A stretch of 34,675 bases of DNA from an uncultured Beijerinckiaceae bacterium (GTDB lineage Bacteria; Pseudomonadota; Alphaproteobacteria; Rhizobiales; Beijerinckiaceae). Below the pieces are notes generated by a model. That model saw nothing but the letters and a program-made list of their open reading frames with translations. It did not search any database and had not been told where the DNA came from. The DNA lies in the NCBI GenBank assembly GCA_937863205.1, contig CALMGA010000442.1:1-34675 (forward strand), written 5' to 3'. How positions within the stretch are numbered: the first letter of the stretch is position 1; every line of letters starts with the position of its first letter. This document shows, piece after piece, positions 30,862 to 34,675 of this stretch. Made by a program: the position numbers and the translations under genes.

Positions 30862-31797
30862 CTATTTTGCCGCGGCGCTCGCTCCGGCCGCATCGGCCGG
30901 CTTGGGCGGTTGGCCGGCCGGCGCTCCCTCCGGCGAACGGAAGAAACGGAAGAAGTCGCTGGTCGGGCTGACCACAAGCCGCGTGTCCTTGCCGGCGAAG
31001 GCGGTGCCGTAGGCTCCCATCGATCGATAGAAAGCGAAGAAGTCCGGGTCGCGGCCGTAGGCGTCGGCGAACACCTTGTTGCGGATCGCCTCGCCCTCGC
31101 CGCGCGTCTGGTCGGCCTGCTGCTGCGCGGTGCCCAGCAGCACGGTGACGTCGCGGTCGGCCTTGGCCTGGATGGTCTGCTTCTCCTGCTCGCCCTTGGC
31201 GCGGTACTCCGCCGCCTCGCGTGCGCGCTCCGAATTCATCCGGGCGAAGACCTGCTCGGAAATCTGTCGCGGCAGGTCGGCACGGCGGATGCGCACGTCG
31301 ATGGCGGTGAGGCCGAGACGCTGCCCTTCCGTATTCACCTGATCGCGGATCTTGGCCATCAGCGCCGCCCGGTCGTCCTTCACGATCTGCGTGAGATCGG
31401 CCTCGCCGAGCACGCGGCGGATGGCCGAGTTCATGATGTATCCGAGCTGGTTGTCGGCTTGCCGAACGGTCTGCACGGTTTGGTAGAACTGCAGCGGGTC
31501 GACGATCTTGAAGCGCAGAAAGGCATCGACCTGAATGCGCGTGTTGTCGGAGGCGAGCACCTCCTGGTTGGGCGATTCCAGGTTGAGGATGCGCTTGTCG
31601 ATCTTGATGACCTGCTCGATCAGCGGCACCTTGAAGTGCAGTCCCGGGTCGGTGATGAGACCGCGCCCATCGACCGGCTGACCGAAGCGCAGCACCAGGG
31701 CCTGCTCGGTCTGGTGCACGATGAAGGTGCCGGAAAAGGCGATCACGAGGACCACCAAAGCGGCGATGAGGGCGCCGAGCGTCCCGAACTGCCTCAC
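30862..31797 (-). CDS. hflC: HflC, SPFH-domain regulator of FtsH protease
   Basis: This is the inner-membrane partner of HflK; together they cage and modulate the FtsH protease. The 311-residue product has one N-terminal transmembrane helix (about 8-26, 'LGALIAALVVLVIAFSG'). The SPFH/band-7 domain follows ('TEQALVLRFGQPV', 'GLHFKVPLIEQVIKIDKRI'). A long helical region ends the domain ('SERAREAAEYRAKGEQEKQ', then 'DRDVTVLLGTAQQQADQTRGEGEA', split here). The C-terminus has a Pro/Ala-rich tail. The start lies 10 bases after the hflK stop, so the two are cotranslated as in other alphaproteobacteria. Everything expected of the family is present. Confidence 0.95.
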   Translation of the reverse strand: MRQFGTLGALIAALVVLVIAFSGTFIVHQTEQALVLRFGQPVDGRGLITDPGLHFKVPLIEQVIKIDKRILNLESPNQEVLASDNTRIQVDAFLRFKIVDPLQFYQTVQTVRQADNQLGYIMNSAIRRVLGEADLTQIVKDDRAALMAKIRDQVNTEGQRLGLTAIDVRIRRADLPRQISEQVFARMNSERAREAAEYRAKGEQEKQTIQAKADRDVTVLLGTAQQQADQTRGEGEAIRNKVFADAYGRDPDFFAFYRSMGAYGTAFAGKDTRLVVSPTSDFFRFFRSPEGAPAGQPPKPADAAGASAAAK

Positions 31798-31807
31798 GTC
31801 GATCTCC

Positions 31808-32932
31808 TCACGGCGTTGCCACCTTGTTGAGATCGCCGAGCGGCAGGTATGGCACCACGCCCGCCCCCTTGGGATCGTCGATCACGACCTTCTGCGCCCG
31901 GCTCAGCACCTGCTCCATTGTTTCGAGGTAGATGCGCTCCCGCGTCACCGCGGGCGCGTTCTTATATTGCGCGTACACCTGGTCGAAGCGCGAAGCCTGA
32001 CCGTTGGCCTCGGCCACCGTTTGGGTGCGGAAGCCTTCCGCCTTCTGCACGATCGCCGCAGCCTGCCCCTTGGCTTCCGGAACCTTGGTATTGGCGTACT
32101 GCTCGCCCTGGTTGCGGAAGCGCGCCTCGTCCTGCTGCGCCGCAGTGACGTCGCGGAACGACGCGATCACCTCGGCGGGAGGGTCCACCGACTGCAGTTG
32201 CACCTGCAGCACCAGCACGCCGGCCTTGTAGCTGGTGAGCACCTTCTGCATCAGTTGCTGCGCTTCGGGCTCGATCACCTTGCGCTGGGCTGTCAGGATC
32301 TGCTGGATCTGGCTGTGGCCGACGATCTCGCGCATCGCGCTTTCCGCCACCGCCTTCACCGTATCGGCGGGATCGGCGACATTGAAGGCGAAGTCCTCGG
32401 GATGCGACGGATCGATCTGCCAGAACACCACGAACTTCACGTCGGCGATGTTTTCGTCGCCGGTCAGCATCAGCGATTCTTCCGGTACATCCACCACCGT
32501 GGTCGCGTTGGGCCGGGTGTAATCGGGGCGCGTCACGAAGCCGACGTTGAAGGCGTTGCGGTCGGTGACGTTGAGCTTGTCGACGTCGCCGATCGGGTAG
32601 GGCCAGTTGTAGTTCAGGCCCGGCGATGTCTTGCCGGTATAACGGCCGAGAACGAGGTTGAGGCCGACCTGGTTGGGGCCGACGGTGTAGAAGCCCGACA
32701 GCAGCCACAATCCCACGGCGAGAACGCCGAGGGCGAGAACGCCGGGTACGCCCACGCCGCCGGGCCCGCTGCCGCCGCGAAACGAGACGTTGCGCAGACG
32801 ATCCTGCAGCTGGCGCAGCCATTCGCCGAACTCGGGCTGGCGCCGGTTGTTGGGTCCCTGGCCCCACGGGCCGGGGTTGCCCGGCTTCCAGCCGCCCCCG
32901 CCCGTGTTCCTGCCGCCGTTGTTCCAGGTCAT
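31808..32932 (-). CDS. hflK: HflK, SPFH-domain regulator of FtsH protease
   Basis: This partner of HflC is anchored in the inner membrane with the bulk of the protein in the periplasm. The 374-residue product starts with a Gly/Asn/Pro-rich cytoplasmic segment ('MTWNNGGRNTGGGGWKPG'), the typical HflK opening. A transmembrane helix ('VGVPGVLALGVLAVGLWLLSG', split) lies near 60-80, and the SPFH domain follows ('PNQVGLNLVLGRYTG', 'PGLNYNWPYPIGDVDKLNV'). 'ALMQKVLTSYKAGVLVLQVQ'-like sequence leads into the helical stalk. No clear ribosome-binding site precedes the ATG. folA lies upstream, separated by 179 bases; hflC follows directly. Confidence 0.95.
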   Translation of the reverse strand: MTWNNGGRNTGGGGWKPGNPGPWGQGPNNRRQPEFGEWLRQLQDRLRNVSFRGGSGPGGVGVPGVLALGVLAVGLWLLSGFYTVGPNQVGLNLVLGRYTGKTSPGLNYNWPYPIGDVDKLNVTDRNAFNVGFVTRPDYTRPNATTVVDVPEESLMLTGDENIADVKFVVFWQIDPSHPEDFAFNVADPADTVKAVAESAMREIVGHSQIQQILTAQRKVIEPEAQQLMQKVLTSYKAGVLVLQVQLQSVDPPAEVIASFRDVTAAQQDEARFRNQGEQYANTKVPEAKGQAAAIVQKAEGFRTQTVAEANGQASRFDQVYAQYKNAPAVTRERIYLETMEQVLSRAQKVVIDDPKGAGVVPYLPLGDLNKVATP

Positions 32933-33052
32933 GATATCGGGGTCATCGTTGCTCCGAACGCGACCCGCGGGAACGATCGCCGCCTCGAAGGCGCGGCCGT
33001 CGGCCCGCAGGGGCCGCCTCCGTCTTACAGGAGCGCGTGCCGCCTCACAATC

Positions 33053-33088
33053 GATCCCGGTCGCGATCCCGGCCGCGATCGCGCCGGT
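33053..33088. repeat. Short 12-bp repeat between hflK and folA
   Basis: Three imperfect copies of CGATCCCGGTCG stand in tandem (second copy one change, third about four). They lie in the 179-base gap between the two leftward genes and may be a relic of slippage or part of the hflK leader. No function can be assigned. Confidence 0.45.
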
Positions 33089-33111
33089 CGAGGCGGGGCG
33101 GCAGGCTCCTT

Positions 33112-33651
33112 TCAGGCCGGTTCATAGGTCAGGAAAAGGCAATCGGCCTCGTCGCAGGGATCGCGCCGCGGGCGGTGCCGCGCGACTTCCCGCCACAGAA
33201 CCGGATCGGGAGGAGCGAGGAAGGTGTCGGCCTCGGGCGCGAGGTCGACCAGCGTCACCTCCCATCTGCCGATCGCGGCGGCCAGTTCGGCATACAGCCC
33301 GGCCCCGCCGATCAGGGCGATGGCGTCCGCGTCGCGGCTCTTTGCCCGTCGGGTGGCGATCGCCATCGCCTCCGCGGGACTCGTCGCCGCCTCGACGCCT
33401 TCCGGCAGGCGGGCTTGGATGCGGCGCGTCACCACGATGCTGTCGCGTCCGGGCAGGGCGCGGCCGATCGACTCGAAGGTCCGCCGGCCCATGATCATCG
33501 GCTTGCCCCACGTCAGTTCGCGGAAGCGTGCGAGGTCGCTCGGCATCCGCCACGGCAGCCCGCCGTTGTGGCCGATCGCCCCGTTGCGGCCGCCGGCCAC
33601 AACGGCGCCGTGGGTCGGGCGGGCGGCCGGGTCGGCGGCTGGATGCGACAA
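33112..33651 (-). CDS. folA: Dihydrofolate reductase
   Basis: This enzyme reduces dihydrofolate to tetrahydrofolate with NADPH. The frame is open to a position 18 codons upstream (33705), but a TTG at 33651 with GGAG nine bases before it gives a 179-residue product and is preferred; no ATG is suitably placed. The core is clear: 'NGAIGHNGGLPWRMPSDLARF' split as NGAIGHNGG and LPWRMPSDLARF, with the catalytic Asp (about residue 42), then 'GKPMIMGRRTFESIGRALPGR' in two parts, and 'ALIGGAGLYAE'. About 13 residues precede the first strand, longer than usual. In Hyphomicrobiales folA often follows thyA; here a divergently transcribed zinc-finger gene sits there, and thymidylate synthase is supplied by thyX at 22069-23007. 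Confidence 0.88.
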   Translation of the reverse strand: MSHPAADPAARPTHGAVVAGGRNGAIGHNGGLPWRMPSDLARFRELTWGKPMIMGRRTFESIGRALPGRDSIVVTRRIQARLPEGVEAATSPAEAMAIATRRAKSRDADAIALIGGAGLYAELAAAIGRWEVTLVDLAPEADTFLAPPDPVLWREVARHRPRRDPCDEADCLFLTYEPA

Positions 33652-33757
33652 GCAACTGCGCTCCGCGGGAAGTGAGCCGGCAGAGTCGCATGCCCAACCG
33701 CGCATTGCGAGCGGGCCAGCGAGAGCGCTACATCACGGCCGGCAACGAGGATCCATC

Positions 33758-34027
33758 ATGGCAGGCTTCCACGGCACTCCGCATTTCCACAACCAGCCCG
33801 GCCTGCAGAGCCTCAAGGTCCGGGCGCGGGAGTTCATGTGCGTGGGAGCGCTGCCGCCCTTCGATCATCCCCACATCTTCATCGACATGGGCGACGAAAC
33901 GGACATCGTCTGCTCGTACTGCTCGACCCGCTTCGTTTACGACGGCTCGCTGCGCGACCTGTGCGCCCCGCCCGAGTGCCTTTACATGCCCGACGATGAC
34001 CAATCCAGGCTCGACAAGGTCGTGTGA
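33758..34027 (+). CDS. Zinc-finger domain-containing protein (zf-CHCC family)
   Basis: This is an 89-residue cytoplasmic protein of the CHCC zinc-finger family, which includes the mitochondrial complex I accessory subunit NDUFS6. The ATG at 33758 has an AACGAGG about eight bases upstream. Zinc ligands are visible in 'FDHPHIFIDMGDET' (His) and 'DIVCSYCSTRFVYDG' (CxxC); an additional Cys near residue 30 ('EFMCVG') could be the fourth. The bacterial role is not established. It is divergent from folA, with the starts 106 bases apart, and its 3' end overlaps the next gene by 32 bases, indicating coupling to the FAD monooxygenase. Confidence 0.88.
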   Translation: MAGFHGTPHFHNQPGLQSLKVRAREFMCVGALPPFDHPHIFIDMGDETDIVCSYCSTRFVYDGSLRDLCAPPECLYMPDDDQSRLDKVV

Positions 34028-34675
34028 GGCGCAGGCGGAACCGCATGACCGCCGGCCCGGGAAACCGGCGGAGATCCTGATCGCCGGTGCCGGGATCGGC
34101 GGGCTGGCGGCGGCGCTGGCCCTGGCCCGGATCGGTGCCCGCGTGATCGTGGTGGAGCGCGCCCCCGAACTCGTCGCCGCCGGCGCCGGCCTGCAGCTGT
34201 CGCCCAACGCGACCCGGATCCTGCGCGACCTCGGCGTCCTCGACGATGTATCGAGGTATGCGGCCAAGCCCGCCGGCGTCCGCGTGCGCTCGGCGCGCAG
34301 CGGGCGGACCCTGTCGTTCATGCCGCTCGACGGCGCCGAAGATCGCTGGGGGGCGCCCTATCTCGTCGCCCGCCGCGCCGACCTGCAGGGCGTGCTCGCG
34401 GCGGCGGTGCGGGCCGAGCCGGGGGTCACCCTTCACCTCGGCACAACGCTGGCCGGGTTCGGCGCCACGGTGGCCGGCGTGCGCGCGACCCTCAAGCACG
34501 GGCTGCTTGCCCGCAGCTTGCAGGCCGATGCGCTGATCGGCGCCGACGGCATCCGTTCGGACGTGCGCGCCCGCCTGCACGGCGGCACCGCGGACGCGCC
34601 GCACGCAACCGGGCGCACGGCCTGGCGGGCGCAGGTGGACGCGGCCGCCCGGCCCTCGCCGCTGCCCCGCGGCGA
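33996..34675 (+). CDS. FAD-dependent monooxygenase (UbiH/salicylate-hydroxylase type), 3'-truncated by window
   Basis: This is an aromatic-ring-type flavoprotein hydroxylase that uses NAD(P)H and oxygen; about 226 residues are visible before the window ends. The Rossmann FAD motif 'ILIAGAGIGGLAAALALAR' starts about 25 codons in, and 'RVIVVERAPEL' follows. The second FAD motif 'ALIGADGIRSDVRARL' is intact. 'GAGLQLSPNATRIL' is typical of the salicylate/3-hydroxybenzoate hydroxylase and UbiH group, so the substrate could be an aromatic acid or a quinone precursor. The only in-frame ATG before the domain is at 33996, inside the zinc-finger gene, giving a 32-base overlap; an alternative non-ATG start closer to the domain cannot be excluded. 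Confidence 0.85.
   Translation, partial: MTNPGSTRSCEAQAEPHDRRPGKPAEILIAGAGIGGLAAALALARIGARVIVVERAPELVAAGAGLQLSPNATRILRDLGVLDDVSRYAAKPAGVRVRSARSGRTLSFMPLDGAEDRWGAPYLVARRADLQGVLAAAVRAEPGVTLHLGTTLAGFGATVAGVRATLKHGLLARSLQADALIGADGIRSDVRARLHGGTADAPHATGRTAWRAQVDAAARPSPLPRG

Overview
This window is a stretch of GC-rich chromosome from an alphaproteobacterium, most likely order Hyphomicrobiales (Rhizobiales). Three things point there: the folA-hflK-hflC-degP neighbourhood, an 'AGAGCATC...CCGAAAAGTG...GGTTTTCGG' palindromic repeat of the type scattered through that order, and the protein sequences themselves. I cannot name the genus. I saw no rRNA, tRNA, CRISPR array, prophage or insertion sequence. 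Most genes are housekeeping genes, so this is ordinary chromosome with several locally unusual features.

Layout. 1-3146 (+): the 3' end of a NarK-type nitrate/nitrite transporter and its terminator, then obg and proB. 3173-9466: a small hypothetical gene (-), a 30-bp symmetric operator-like dyad, and an oligopeptide ABC transporter (binding protein, two permeases, one fused double ATPase). A YdcZ-type membrane gene on the opposite strand splits that transporter. 9467-11220: an outer-membrane polysaccharide-export lipoprotein gene flanked by two related palindromic repeats. 11255-17927 (-): a secreted protein with repeated Cys motifs whose ribosome-binding site can fold into a hairpin, a Tat-exported glucose-fructose-oxidoreductase-like enzyme, rlmE and ppx back to back, cobS, and an NlpD/DipM-type LysM lipoprotein.

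18237-23039: a CbpA-type DnaJ (+) converges on a leftward run that includes a compact operon ohrR -> cinA-like -> gpt and then a secreted repeat protein. thyX lies divergently from ohrR. 23037-27977 (-): an SbmA/YddA-type ABC transporter, an IHF-alpha-like gene, and groES-groEL behind a promoter carrying two CIRCE-like elements. 28545-33651 (-): degP, cynS, hflC, hflK, folA, with cyanase lying between hflC and degP. 33758-34675 (+): a zinc-finger CHCC protein overlapping the start of an FAD monooxygenase that runs off the window.

Themes. Protein quality control is well represented: GroESL, a DnaJ homologue, DegP and HflKC. Peptide or small-molecule transport is encoded by Opp, the SbmA-like exporter/importer and YdcZ. 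Nitrogen-related functions appear as NarK and cyanase. Thymidylate metabolism is notable: a flavin-dependent ThyX is present together with a DHFR gene that sits in its usual place but without thyA beside it. The best leads for follow-up are the double CIRCE, the RBS-sequestering leader with its Cys-repeat protein, the symmetric operator at 3433-3462, the orphan OhrR operon, the tandemly amplified segment in the 19243-19974 protein, and the thyX/folA arrangement.
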